From the NCBI RefSeq assembly GCF_021655075.1, contig NZ_PPXX01000112.1, positions 45,966 to 109,965 on the forward strand: DNA of 64,000 bases. Direction: 5' to 3'. Below, one piece after another: positions 28,247 through 37,696 of this stretch. Each line of letters opens with the position of its first letter. Within the stretch, counting starts at the first letter, position 1. This DNA comes from Clostridium sp. Cult2 (GTDB lineage Bacteria > Bacillota > Clostridia > Tissierellales > Tepidimicrobiaceae). The position numbers were made by a program, and so were the translations under genes. The notes beneath the pieces are model-generated. The model made no database searches and was not told the origin of the DNA. It was given only the letters and a program-made list of their open reading frames with translations.

Positions 28247-29614
28247 ATGGAGGAGGCTTGTAATAAAAAGAGAACAGCAGACATTGTACTAAAAACAGCA
28301 GGACCAGTCTTGATAGAGGTTTTTTTAGGAACTTTATTTGGCATGGTAGATATGATGATGTTAGGGAGGATTGTTGATTCAGGGGAGGCTGCTGCCTCTA
28401 TAGCAGCAGTTGGAATAACAAATCAGGTGGTATTTATTGCATTGTCTTTAGTTCAGTCTTTAAACGTAGGTGCAACAGCTATGGTTGCCAGATATGTAGG
28501 GGCAGGAAAGGATGATAGGATAGAAAGTGTAGTCCGCCATGTGATTTTATTGACACAAGTTCTTCTGGTATTACCAATTTTTATTTTAGGTCTACTATTT
28601 ACAGACCAGATAATGAGGTTTATTGGAGCTCATCAAGATACTTTAATGTATGGTAGAAATTATTTCAAAATTATTATTATTGGGCTTATATTTCAAGCTT
28701 TTAATTTTTCTATTTATGCGGTTTTACGAGGGTCAGGTGACACTAAAACCCCAATGAATATAAATTTAAAGGTGAACACCTTAAATGTAATTGGAAATGC
28801 TATACTCATATATGGATTATTTGGATTTCCTAGGCTAGGGGTTACTGGTGCAGGTATTTCTACATCATTTTCTCAAATTATGGCAACCTTAATGCTGTTA
28901 AGATATATATTTAAAAAGAATACTATTATACAGATAAATTTCAAGAATAGATTCAGATTTGATAAGGACATTATGTACAATCTAGTTAAAATTGGGATAC
29001 CTGCTTCATTAGAGCAAATAGCTTTTAGGGCTGGTATATTAATATTTGTTCGAATTGTTTCATCTTTAGGTACTGTAGCCTATGCTACTCATCAGATATG
29101 TTTAAATATTTCTGGTCTTTCTTTTACTCCTGGACAAGCCTTTGGTATAGCAGCGTCCTCATTAGCAGGAAGGAGTTTAGGGGCAGAAAATCCAGATAAA
29201 GCTGAAGAATATATAAAGACTAGCGGTAGAATAGGAGCTATTATTGCTACAGCAGTAGGAGTAATATTTTTCTTCTTTGGTTCCTTTATTGCAAGCTTAT
29301 ATACTAAAAATCCAGAGGTAATAAAAGAAGCTACTAAAATATTGAAAGTTATCGCAATCATACAACCTTTCCAATCTTCTCAGTTAATTATAGCTGGTGG
29401 GTTAAGAGGGGCAGGGGATACGGTATGGACTTTAGTATCGATATTTTTTGGTGTGCTAGTTGTCAGAGTAATATTAGCTTATCTATTTATAAAGGTTTTA
29501 AGTTTAGGTTTAATAGGGGCTTGGTATGCTATGTTCTGTGATCAAATTGTAAGATGGGGACTTATTAAATATAGGTTTAAGACTAGTAAGTGGAAATATA
29601 TAAGTATAAGGTAA
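28247..29614 (+). CDS. MATE family multidrug/Na+ antiporter
   Basis: Integral membrane exporter of 455 residues with about twelve helices in two homologous halves. Family features include G-M-V-D-M-M-M-L-G-R in the first helix pair, A-M-V-A-R-Y-V-G-A-G, the A-V-L-R-G-S-G-D-T-K-T-P loop and its counterpart G-G-L-R-G-A-G-D-T-V-W-T in the second half. It resembles the NorM/DinF-type clostridial MATE proteins; substrate unknown. TTG 28241 is in frame but directly abuts AGAGGTGG (28233-28240); ATG 28247 with 6-base spacing is preferred. The gene is monocistronic, between its own promoter and a hairpin. Confidence 0.9.
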   Translation: MEEACNKKRTADIVLKTAGPVLIEVFLGTLFGMVDMMMLGRIVDSGEAAASIAAVGITNQVVFIALSLVQSLNVGATAMVARYVGAGKDDRIESVVRHVILLTQVLLVLPIFILGLLFTDQIMRFIGAHQDTLMYGRNYFKIIIIGLIFQAFNFSIYAVLRGSGDTKTPMNINLKVNTLNVIGNAILIYGLFGFPRLGVTGAGISTSFSQIMATLMLLRYIFKKNTIIQINFKNRFRFDKDIMYNLVKIGIPASLEQIAFRAGILIFVRIVSSLGTVAYATHQICLNISGLSFTPGQAFGIAASSLAGRSLGAENPDKAEEYIKTSGRIGAIIATAVGVIFFFFGSFIASLYTKNPEVIKEATKILKVIAIIQPFQSSQLIIAGGLRGAGDTVWTLVSIFFGVLVVRVILAYLFIKVLSLGLIGAWYAMFCDQIVRWGLIKYRFKTSKWKYISIR

Positions 29615-29645
29615 AACTTGCTTTTATTCTAGATAAAAGCAAGTT
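29615..29645. terminator. Hairpin between convergent MATE gene and the minus-strand operon
   Basis: AACTTGCTTTTAT (29615-29627) pairs perfectly with ATAAAAGCAAGTT (29633-29645) around a 5-base loop. It lies between genes converging from both strands. Flanking T-runs are short (TTTTAC on the minus strand). Confidence 0.65.
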
Positions 29646-29649
29646 ACAG

Positions 29650-30374
29650 TTACCTCTTTATTTCGCTAACCATATTCTCAGCAAACTCTTTTGCTTTTTT
29701 CTCAATATTAGGAACTTTATTAATTGCACCTCTATCATTAGCTACAGCCATTAGAGAAAAATATGGTGGTAACCTAAATGTTTTATTTCTGTAATTTTTA
29801 TATCATTTAGATTTTCCTTTACCATATCCCATAGGGTCAAAGTATTGGAAAACATCCTATTACTAGAATGGAGTACTAGAATTTTTGGGTTTTTCACTTT
29901 TTGAACTTTATCTTTAACAAATCTTTCTCCTAATTCCTTACATAAGTATAAGCAAATTTCTTCTAAGGGCAAATTATATACTTTTTGTAATGGAATAAAG
30001 TTGTTCAAATTTCCTGTAGCTTCTACTATAGGCCTTCCGGGAAATCTACAACCTAAAAGATTAGACATAAATATTATGGATTGGGCTGCAGTTTTTGTAA
30101 AATATTGATATTGGCTGTGAACTATCACAATTCCTTCAGAACCTAGCAAAGAATCATATCCTCTATTGAACAATTTCATAAAAAATTTGTTTAAGCTATT
30201 GCTAATTCCCGTTATAGGCAGTTCTATTCCAAATATTATCTTTTTACCCTTCAGATTTGGTAGATTATCATAATATTCCAACACTTCATATTCTATATTT
30301 TTGGTAGCCATATCTATCATTTCTTTTAAAAAGGGGGAGGGTTTTTCTGGTAGTATAAGATAATAATTTTTCAT
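29650..30374 (-). pseudogene. FMN-reductase/flavodoxin-like protein, interrupted by a probable one-base deletion
   Basis: The open frame runs 30374-29751 (207 residues). Coding character continues in the neighbouring frame down to a TAA at 29650-29652, with a sensible C-terminus (L-P-P-Y-F-S-L-M-A-V-A-N-D-R-G-A). Adding one A to the A-run of the gene (T-run at about 29781-29784 on the plus strand) joins both frames into a protein of about 241 residues. The protein shows K-I-L-V-L-H-S-S-N-R-M-F-S-N-T-L, similar to the start of a flavodoxin-like NAD(P)H-dependent reductase domain; I cannot name the family with certainty. It overlaps the LDH-like gene upstream by ATGA and ends the sda operon. 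Either a real mutation or a sequencing error in a homopolymer. Confidence 0.65.
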
Positions 30375-31621
30375 ATTATATTCACTAACCTTTCATAGGT
30401 GTACTTTATTTTATTGAACAATTTTGGTGGGATATTTAGCTGTTCAACTTCTATTTGATTATCTATTAATCTACATTTTGACCCCATATAGGCTTTACCC
30501 ATATAGGTAGAACCATAAAACCATTCTTCATTAATAGTGGCAATAATGGAAAGGGCACCAGAGGATAGGCTAGGAGCAACATAGGGCTTAAAGCCAAAAT
30601 TCCTAACTTCTTTATTAGCGTTTAAAGTTTTATATGTTAAGTATTCCGATAGTTTTTTATTATAGTTATCAATACTATCAGCTACAATTAAACCTTCTCC
30701 ATGGGGACCAAAAACTCTCCCTTCCCTTAGATGATGGATTGTATCCTTAGATTTTTCAGCATAAAAGCGAGCCCTTCCGTTCATAACCCCCAGTCCATAT
30801 CCAATTATTTGGTTTGAAGCTAAGCCTTGAAAATCATATTCACTTTTTTCATTTTTATTGCTTTCTAAAAAGGCTACTTTACACAACAGATCTACTGGAT
30901 CAGATACTATTGCAAATATCCCTTTAAAACCTTTATTTCGTGCCATTATTGCATATTCTTTTATTATTTCAGAATTGGATTCAAATTGTGCCATCCTAAC
31001 ATCGTCAATAGTACTACCTACAGGCGGTATTCCTTTTGAGGCACAAAATAGGAAAATATCGCAATCGAATAGTTTATTCCTATCCAACGGATAAATAGGA
31101 GGAAAAGCCTCTTCATCAAAAGGTTTTCTAATTTGATTGAGTTCATATTCCCACCGCTTTAACCTATTAATATTTCTATCGTATATACCTATTTTATCAA
31201 TACATCCTTCGCCCATAAGTCTTAAACCTATGAGAAGAGTACTTCCTACATCGCCTAATGCTAATAGGTTAACTTTCCACTTTTTATTGATTCTTTGGTC
31301 AAGGACTTCTTCCCAATTAGGATAACAAGTATTTAAAGAGAGAACTAAACCATCATCAATCTTATTTATTATCCAAGGGGGAATTAAATGGAAATAATCT
31401 TTAGTATCTAAAAGAAGTAATTCAACCCCCTCTTTTTCAATAAACAACAAGGATGGATGGTTAATTAAAAAACTTCTTCTGGATTTAATAGGGTTTAGCC
31501 TATTCAAAAAATATAATTTTCCTCTATCTTTTTTCACTTCTTCTTCATGGATTTTATTAAAATTATCATATTCTTGGAAAGAGAAAAAATATTTTCCTTT
31601 GTATTCATAATAATTAATCAT
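30371..31621 (-). CDS. LDH/MDH-superfamily-like protein with N-terminal extension
   Basis: Protein of 416 residues whose residues from about 115 onward resemble the lactate/malate dehydrogenase fold. A Rossmann motif A-L-G-D-V-G-S lies at about 121-127 (shifted by the start choice), I-V-S-D-P-V-D takes the place of the usual V-T-N-P-V-D, and F-G-P-H-G-E-G resembles the catalytic-histidine motif G-x-H-G. The first 115 residues are an extension I do not recognise. GTG 31630 is in frame, but AAAAGGTGAT overlaps it; ATG 31621 is preferred. It sits 21 bases after the giant fusion gene and overlaps the next gene by four bases. An NAD-dependent 2-hydroxyacid dehydrogenase is possible, but the divergence makes the substrate unpredictable. 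Confidence 0.7.
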   Translation of the reverse strand: MINYYEYKGKYFFSFQEYDNFNKIHEEEVKKDRGKLYFLNRLNPIKSRRSFLINHPSLLFIEKEGVELLLLDTKDYFHLIPPWIINKIDDGLVLSLNTCYPNWEEVLDQRINKKWKVNLLALGDVGSTLLIGLRLMGEGCIDKIGIYDRNINRLKRWEYELNQIRKPFDEEAFPPIYPLDRNKLFDCDIFLFCASKGIPPVGSTIDDVRMAQFESNSEIIKEYAIMARNKGFKGIFAIVSDPVDLLCKVAFLESNKNEKSEYDFQGLASNQIIGYGLGVMNGRARFYAEKSKDTIHHLREGRVFGPHGEGLIVADSIDNYNKKLSEYLTYKTLNANKEVRNFGFKPYVAPSLSSGALSIIATINEEWFYGSTYMGKAYMGSKCRLIDNQIEVEQLNIPPKLFNKIKYTYERLVNII

Positions 31622-31642
31622 ATTTATCACCTTTTATAAAGA

Positions 31643-34600
31643 CTATCTATTAACAATATTTTCTATCCTTTTAAGATGTTCTAAATCTGCCTCTAAACAA
31701 GAGGAAGGCTTTAGATTAATAAGGGAGTCCATACTTTTATAGGTATCTGGCCTTCTTGGAGATACCAATATTTCCCCTAGATTTTTTATTATTAAATTTT
31801 TTTCATTTATTTCTTGATAAACCTTTTCTATTACTTTAAATATCTCTATTGTATTGATTAAACAGGTTTCAGATAATCTATATATATTTTTGGTAGAAGT
31901 ATTTTTTATAAAACTTGGTGAAATATAAGGTAGTATTAAATTGATACTTGATATTAAATAATCTTGAGTCGCTCCATCCCTAAGCACCATATCCCCACCT
32001 ATAAAGGGATATTGGTCACTTTCATTAAACCAGAGTTTTAAATTAGGCACAAAATAGGCGCTGTCTACATCGATGTTTTTTACCTTTCCTATTTCACTTC
32101 CTCTACCGGTTAGAATCCCTACTATTACCTTTTTAATATGAACTTGGGTCTTTCTTAACAAGGGTTCAATTACATTCAATCTATACCCCTTATGGAGAAG
32201 ATCATCTACTAAAATCACAGGCCTATCGAAGGATTCCAACACCTTTGATTGATTTTCTAAGCTTAAATAATTTGGGAATGCTTCGATGGTAAAATTATCT
32301 ATGCTAGGATTAAATATTTTCTCTGTATGCATGGTTTTGGTAATAGTATTGGGTAATATGGTACCATTTAGTATAGATCCAAAAGGTACACATATATTAG
32401 GTCCTAAAACCCTGTTTCTTTTTTGTGTTATAGAGACTTCATTAGCATCGCAGATTTTTTGAATTAGTTTGCTATATATCATATCCCTATTGAAAGATAG
32501 CAATAATTCTCCCGGATATAAACTTGAAATAGCCTCTTTCAATTTTTTTCTCCCAATATAGATTATTTTCTTCAATTCTAGATTATTTTCAAAAGGAGGT
32601 TTTAAGAGGTTTTCCAAATCTTGATTTAAGGTCATAGGATTATTCATGTCAACCATAAAAATGGGACAGCCATTATGGGTAAAGGGAGTCTCTATAAAAC
32701 CTTGATGTTTTAAGTTTTCTTCTATATATTTCTTATTATGATGGGTTAAACAATTTTTAAATATGGCATAATTATAGTCTAAACTTATGCAATAAGCTAA
32801 AGTTTCATTTAATATGATTTCAGCAGTATGGTAGTCATTGTTTTCTGTATATATTCCAGAAATTAGAACTAATCTACCTTTTGAATGCTGCCTAAAATAC
32901 TCCGTTATATTGGTATTTTGGAATTCATCATACAACATAATATTTCTAACCCAATAGAAGATTGAAAATCCAAGGATAGAATTGCTTTTGGTCTCTTTAA
33001 TCAACAGTACTACTGGATTGAGTTTATTTCTCAATTCATAAATGACATTCACATCTATTCTATGGCCAAATTTATTATTTAGATATTGAATCAAATTGTC
33101 ATTAATATTGTTTATGATCTCAGTTCTATTATTAAAGAGGGACTTTAGCTTAATTAAATCCTTGTAATTACTTATGTTGACAGGTATCTCACTAGGAAAT
33201 AGGAATATGTTTCTTTCATGAGCAATGGTCATATTTATAATATCCCTTCTAAATCTATGAGGTTGAGTTCTTTTAGACCAGGAGAACTCATCTACTGCTA
33301 AATAGACTTCAAAGCCTTGTCTCTTTATTTCTGTAGCAATCTTCTTATGACTAAGGGAAAAGGGATCAAAACTTCCAGGGAAGAAGGCTACCTTTTTATT
33401 GCTAATTAATTCAATAGGACCATAAATAAATTCGTAATCCAATATAAATCTATATATACTGTTTAATGAAGCAGAGTTGTTAAGAAAAATAAACTCATCA
33501 TCTTCCTTTTTTGTCAATAATGTCAGTACTTTTTTTCCTATTCTAGTAAATATAAAATATTTTTCTTTCAGTAGTAGTCTATTAGAATTGAAAATTTGAC
33601 TGCCAATAATTCTAAAGGATTCTGCCTTTATTTCTTCATCAAAGGAGGCCATTCCGTTTAATAATAGCCCTAGAAGCCTATCTAACCGTTTCTCGTTAAA
33701 TTCTTTTTCCTCTTTAAACTTTTTGCCATATTTAGGATAATTTTCAATACATATACCTATAGTTTTTAATAGCAAGAATACTATTTGGGTGTTAGACTGC
33801 CGAATTTTTTCTTCGAAATCATCGATTATCTCATCTAATTCAGTAGGTTGAAGGTATAAAAGTAGTTGGCCTAAATAATTTGGTATATATTTAGTAAATT
33901 GGTAGTTTTGCATCTCTAAAGCCCTAAGAAGTTCAACAGCTATATCATTTCTCTCCTCTTGGGATAAAAATTCAAATATATGCAATAAAGTATGTCCAGC
34001 ATAATTACGTACTTTTTCTATAGCGCTAACTTTTAATAGATTGCAAAAATGCATACCAGTATGGAGGCCATAAGAATCTGAGGATCTCTTTACCTGATCA
34101 TATAAGATATCGATATTTACTTTTTTATTCATCCACTCTGTTGCAGTTTTTAAGTTTGTTAGAAATATTTCTGAAATATTTTCTTCTACCTTTTTATAAT
34201 TAAATTCTAGATGTTTCAGGATATGGGGTTCCATATCGAGTTTCAGGGCTAGTTTATATTTTAAATAGTTTTCAGATGCATAAGGTGAAATCTGTAAATT
34301 ATCTAGCATCCAATTTTTTAGAAGGATTACAAATTTCTTATTTTCTTTTAATTCTTCGAAGATTTCGTCAATTATATCTAAAACTGTCAATCTAATTTCC
34401 AAAATATTTGAATTTAGTTGGTTTATTGTATATTCATGGAGTCTTTTTAAATCCCTATCATCTAAATAGAGTAGGGGAATATATTTTAAAGTTTGAGATA
34501 AATAAAGTTGATTAATTGGAGACATGGATTGGTAACAATCATAATAATTAATTAACAGTTTTGAATATTTTTCATAATTTTCTATTCTAGAATTATAGAA

Positions 34601-36130
34601 TAAGGATTTAATAATAGTTTTTAAATTATATTGCCACTCTAAATGGGATTCAGCCATTTTGTGTTCTGGATATAGAATATAATTTAATAGTTTTTTCAAG
34701 ACTTTTAAGCTAGTTGTTTCAGGATTATGCCTTTTAATAGCCTCTGGTACTTCCTTTCTATATTCTTCATCATATTGGCTAATCAACAGTCCTATTAATT
34801 CTGCTGCTTCTTTCCGAATATCTTCTTCCTTATGGAATAATAGGTCTGTTAGAAAATGCAAAGTTACTATTTTTTGTCTTTGAGTCAAGTAAGTAGAATA
34901 TTCATTAAAAATCTGAAGATATAATCTAAGCTTTCTCCAATTATATTCGGACCTAGCCATTTCTAATATATTGTTGAAACCCACATCATCTAATAGCTTG
35001 GCCATTAAATTTATATTATGTTCTATTGCAAAATATTTAATATTTTCAACAATTTCCTCATTGTCCATTAAAGGATAGGGTTTTAAAGTTTTTCTTTGGG
35101 GAATACTTTTTGCTAAATCCGTATTTACTCCTAAACTTAACATATAGTTTTCAAAATCTTTAAGTTTCTTATATACTTTTTCATACCTCTGTTCTTTTTT
35201 AGAATCTAAATTATCCAATTTATTAAGTATAATATCGTAAGCTTCTTCTAAAGTGTATATATGCATTTTGTAATAATTTTTATATTTCTTGTTCTTAACT
35301 CTGAAATCTGCATATATTAAAACTAGAGATTCAAGAGGTAAATTTTCCAGTTCTAAATCCCAGGTAGAGTGATTGGTGGCAATATGACCAGTTTTTTCTA
35401 TACCTAATCGATTAAACCATTTTTCAGTGTAGTAGTAGTGGAGATAGGGTACTCTGTCTATATCCTCTTCTCTTACCCCATATTTACCTATATCATGGCC
35501 TAATCCTGCACCTACTATAATGCCTAAATCAATGGGTAATCCTAAGATTTTAAGTTGTCTCCCTATATTAAGGCTAAGATGGTTTACTCCAACCACATGG
35601 TCTATAGTATTGTGATTAGTCAGGGATAAATCCATTTTCATTAATTCATATATCCAGTTATCTAAAAAGGCATTTTTAAAAATTAAATATTCATCTAGAA
35701 ATTTTGTATTTCTTTCCTCTTCCGATTCTAGAAAACCTATAGGATATTTATGTAAAAAGCTGCTTTTATCATATCTTATTTCAAAACAGGAAAAAATACG
35801 CAATAGGTTTAAGTAAAGGAAGACTAAAGGATTTAATTCTTCTTCAAATTTTCTAGAAACCTTTTCGGGAAAGGACAAACTTAGAACATAATCAAAAATA
35901 TATTTTAGCCAATCTATTTTTGGAGATTCGCGATATTTAACATATAATGGATATAATAATTCCATTAAAGAAAGAGCATCATATTTATTCTTGGAGATTA
36001 TATTATTTAATTTAATCTTAAAATCATTCCTTTGGATAAATTGTAATAAATCTTTATGGTAAAGTTTTAAATATCCTCTTTCTAATTCGTTTAAAATCAA
36101 TTTATAAATTTCATTATAGGCTTTGCTCAT
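31643..36130 (-). CDS. Giant fusion: HD hydrolase, helical repeats, NadD-like nucleotidyltransferase, GNAT-like, phosphoribosyltransferase
   Basis: Cytoplasmic protein of 1495 residues; I do not know a characterised homologue. An HD-type metal site is visible in the N-terminal part: H178, the G-H-D-I-G-K-Y-G motif (H212, D213), H249/H254 and D275. About 390-880 is alpha-helical and HEAT-like. At 913-980 is a nucleotidyltransferase start, F-F-P-G-S-F-D-P-F-S-L-S-H, of the NadD/cytidylyltransferase class. A stretch at about 1035-1160 resembles a GNAT acetyltransferase fold (weak). A type I phosphoribosyltransferase PRPP loop R-P-V-I-L-V-D-D-L-L-H-K-G lies at 1303-1315. AAAGGAGG precedes the ATG, which overlaps the sdaAA stop (ATGA). 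Co-transcribed with serine dehydratase, an LDH-like and a flavin-reductase-like gene. A role in nucleotide or cofactor metabolism is inference. Confidence 0.75.
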   Translation of the reverse strand: MSKAYNEIYKLILNELERGYLKLYHKDLLQFIQRNDFKIKLNNIISKNKYDALSLMELLYPLYVKYRESPKIDWLKYIFDYVLSLSFPEKVSRKFEEELNPLVFLYLNLLRIFSCFEIRYDKSSFLHKYPIGFLESEEERNTKFLDEYLIFKNAFLDNWIYELMKMDLSLTNHNTIDHVVGVNHLSLNIGRQLKILGLPIDLGIIVGAGLGHDIGKYGVREEDIDRVPYLHYYYTEKWFNRLGIEKTGHIATNHSTWDLELENLPLESLVLIYADFRVKNKKYKNYYKMHIYTLEEAYDIILNKLDNLDSKKEQRYEKVYKKLKDFENYMLSLGVNTDLAKSIPQRKTLKPYPLMDNEEIVENIKYFAIEHNINLMAKLLDDVGFNNILEMARSEYNWRKLRLYLQIFNEYSTYLTQRQKIVTLHFLTDLLFHKEEDIRKEAAELIGLLISQYDEEYRKEVPEAIKRHNPETTSLKVLKKLLNYILYPEHKMAESHLEWQYNLKTIIKSLFYNSRIENYEKYSKLLINYYDCYQSMSPINQLYLSQTLKYIPLLYLDDRDLKRLHEYTINQLNSNILEIRLTVLDIIDEIFEELKENKKFVILLKNWMLDNLQISPYASENYLKYKLALKLDMEPHILKHLEFNYKKVEENISEIFLTNLKTATEWMNKKVNIDILYDQVKRSSDSYGLHTGMHFCNLLKVSAIEKVRNYAGHTLLHIFEFLSQEERNDIAVELLRALEMQNYQFTKYIPNYLGQLLLYLQPTELDEIIDDFEEKIRQSNTQIVFLLLKTIGICIENYPKYGKKFKEEKEFNEKRLDRLLGLLLNGMASFDEEIKAESFRIIGSQIFNSNRLLLKEKYFIFTRIGKKVLTLLTKKEDDEFIFLNNSASLNSIYRFILDYEFIYGPIELISNKKVAFFPGSFDPFSLSHKKIATEIKRQGFEVYLAVDEFSWSKRTQPHRFRRDIINMTIAHERNIFLFPSEIPVNISNYKDLIKLKSLFNNRTEIINNINDNLIQYLNNKFGHRIDVNVIYELRNKLNPVVLLIKETKSNSILGFSIFYWVRNIMLYDEFQNTNITEYFRQHSKGRLVLISGIYTENNDYHTAEIILNETLAYCISLDYNYAIFKNCLTHHNKKYIEENLKHQGFIETPFTHNGCPIFMVDMNNPMTLNQDLENLLKPPFENNLELKKIIYIGRKKLKEAISSLYPGELLLSFNRDMIYSKLIQKICDANEVSITQKRNRVLGPNICVPFGSILNGTILPNTITKTMHTEKIFNPSIDNFTIEAFPNYLSLENQSKVLESFDRPVILVDDLLHKGYRLNVIEPLLRKTQVHIKKVIVGILTGRGSEIGKVKNIDVDSAYFVPNLKLWFNESDQYPFIGGDMVLRDGATQDYLISSINLILPYISPSFIKNTSTKNIYRLSETCLINTIEIFKVIEKVYQEINEKNLIIKNLGEILVSPRRPDTYKSMDSLINLKPSSCLEADLEHLKRIENIVNR

Positions 36131-36993
36131 AGTAACCTCCTTTTAAATTCCTCTCCCGTTGGAGTAGCAGCCACTCCACCTAATGCAGTTTCCCTCAAGG
36201 ATTCAGGCATAGTTTTGCCTACCCTATACATGGCTTCTACTACCTCATCAAAGGGTACCAATGATTTAATCCCTGCCATGGCTAAATCGGCAGATATTAA
36301 AGCATTAGCCACACCAGAAGCATTGCGCAATGCGCAGGGAAATTCTACTAGACCTGCCACAGGGTCACAAACTAATCCCATAATATTTATTAGAGAAAAA
36401 GAGGCTGCATTTAAAGCGGTTTCCACATCTCCACCTATCATCTCTACAATAGCTGCAGCAGCCATGGCGCTAGCAACTCCACATTCTGCTTGACAACCTC
36501 CTTCCGCCCCAGATATAGTAGCATTTTTTGCTATTATTTCACCTATTCCTCCGGCTGTAAACAGTCCATAGATCATATCTTTTTCCCTTAGATTAAACTT
36601 ATTTTTAACTGTAATAATTGCACTAGGCAATATACCTGAAGCACCAGCAGTTGGTGCAGCCACAATTCGACCCATAGATGCATTGACCTCTGAAGTAGAT
36701 AAGGCTTTGGCCATGGCAGAATTCATCAGATCTCCACAAATGGTATTGCCTTTATTTTTATAATCCTCTAATTTTTTTGCATCTCCACCAGTAAGCTTAG
36801 ATACAGAAATAATCTCTTTATCTAGACCGTAATTAGCGGAATTTATCATAGTATCTAAAACAAATTTCATATTTTCCATAAGCTCATCATAGGATATATC
36901 ATTATTATCCATTTCCTTTTCTATAACTATTTCCCATATTTTTTTATTTTGTTCTTTACATAATTTTAATAGTTCTTTTCCTTTGTTAAACAT
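36127..36993 (-). CDS. sdaAA: L-serine dehydratase, alpha subunit
   Basis: Catalytic subunit (288 residues) of the two-subunit, [4Fe-4S]-dependent L-serine ammonia-lyase that makes pyruvate and ammonia from serine. Recognisable features are S-K-L-T-G-G-D-A, M-G-R-I-V-A-A-P-T-A-G-A-S-G, and the cysteines of G-G-C-Q-A-E-C-G and C-D-P-V-A-G-L-V-E-F-P-C. It starts 3 bases after the beta-subunit gene. Its stop overlaps the start of the giant fusion gene, so serine degradation and that protein are expressed together. Confidence 0.95.
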   Translation of the reverse strand: MFNKGKELLKLCKEQNKKIWEIVIEKEMDNNDISYDELMENMKFVLDTMINSANYGLDKEIISVSKLTGGDAKKLEDYKNKGNTICGDLMNSAMAKALSTSEVNASMGRIVAAPTAGASGILPSAIITVKNKFNLREKDMIYGLFTAGGIGEIIAKNATISGAEGGCQAECGVASAMAAAAIVEMIGGDVETALNAASFSLINIMGLVCDPVAGLVEFPCALRNASGVANALISADLAMAGIKSLVPFDEVVEAMYRVGKTMPESLRETALGGVAATPTGEEFKRRLL

Positions 36994-36996
36994 AGA

Positions 36997-37668
36997 CTAA
37001 GACCTCCCTATGGGGTTGATACCCGTAATATATATAATTTCATCCAGAGATGATATGCTATCTATTATCTTACCTTTTATTGGGCTATCTATTTCCATAA
37101 CCATAGTTGCAATTTTACCTTCCCGTGATACTTTCATAGTGGCAATATTGATATCTTCATTTGAGAGGATTGAGCTTATCCTACTTATAGAACCCTTTTG
37201 ATCCTTATATTTTATTAATATAGTTGGATAATCACCGGTAAATTCCACTTTGTTTCCATTTATATTGGTAATCAGGATATTGCCTCCACCGATGGAAGAG
37301 CCTGTTATATAATAATCATCTTTATCCCTATAATGAAACACAATTTTAACAGTATTTGGATGCTCATATCCTAAATCCGCTTCTATAAACTCGATATCTA
37401 TTCCTTTATCTTTTGCAATATTTAAAGAATCTTTTATTCTTTCATCAGAAGGATCCATTCCAAGGATGCCTGCTACTAAGGCTCTATCAGTACCGTGACC
37501 TTTATAGGTTTTGGCGAAGGAACCATGAAGATAGAATGTTACCTTGTTAAACAGTTTATCTGCAATCTCACTTCCAATTTTACCTAGCCTTGTAGCTCCT
37601 GCTGTATGGGAGCTAGAAGGTCCAATCATCACAGGCCCTAAAATGTCAAATACTCCATAATTTTTCAT
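36997..37668 (-). CDS. sdaAB: L-serine dehydratase, beta subunit
   Basis: Beta subunit (223 residues) of the Fe-S serine dehydratase. The N-terminal part has F-D-I-L-G-P-V-M-I-G-P-S-S-S-H-T-A-G-A, the SdaAB signature, and S-I-G-G-G-N-I further on. The C-terminal 75 residues form an ACT domain (Y-P-T-I-L-I-K-Y-K-D-Q-K-G-S-I). Two in-frame ATGs are close together; the second is chosen because AAGGAGG ends directly at the first one and 6 bases before the second. First gene of a five-gene minus-strand operon with its own promoter. Confidence 0.95.
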   Translation of the reverse strand: MKNYGVFDILGPVMIGPSSSHTAGATRLGKIGSEIADKLFNKVTFYLHGSFAKTYKGHGTDRALVAGILGMDPSDERIKDSLNIAKDKGIDIEFIEADLGYEHPNTVKIVFHYRDKDDYYITGSSIGGGNILITNINGNKVEFTGDYPTILIKYKDQKGSISRISSILSNEDINIATMKVSREGKIATMVMEIDSPIKGKIIDSISSLDEIIYITGINPIGRS

Positions 37669-37696
37669 TTCCATCCTCCTTACCTTTAGTGTATTA

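Noticed and set aside
29751..29800. Programmed -1 frameshift in the FMN-reductase-like gene
   Set aside because: No slippery heptamer of the X-XXY-YYZ type and no stimulatory structure are visible; a one-base deletion in an A-run is simpler.
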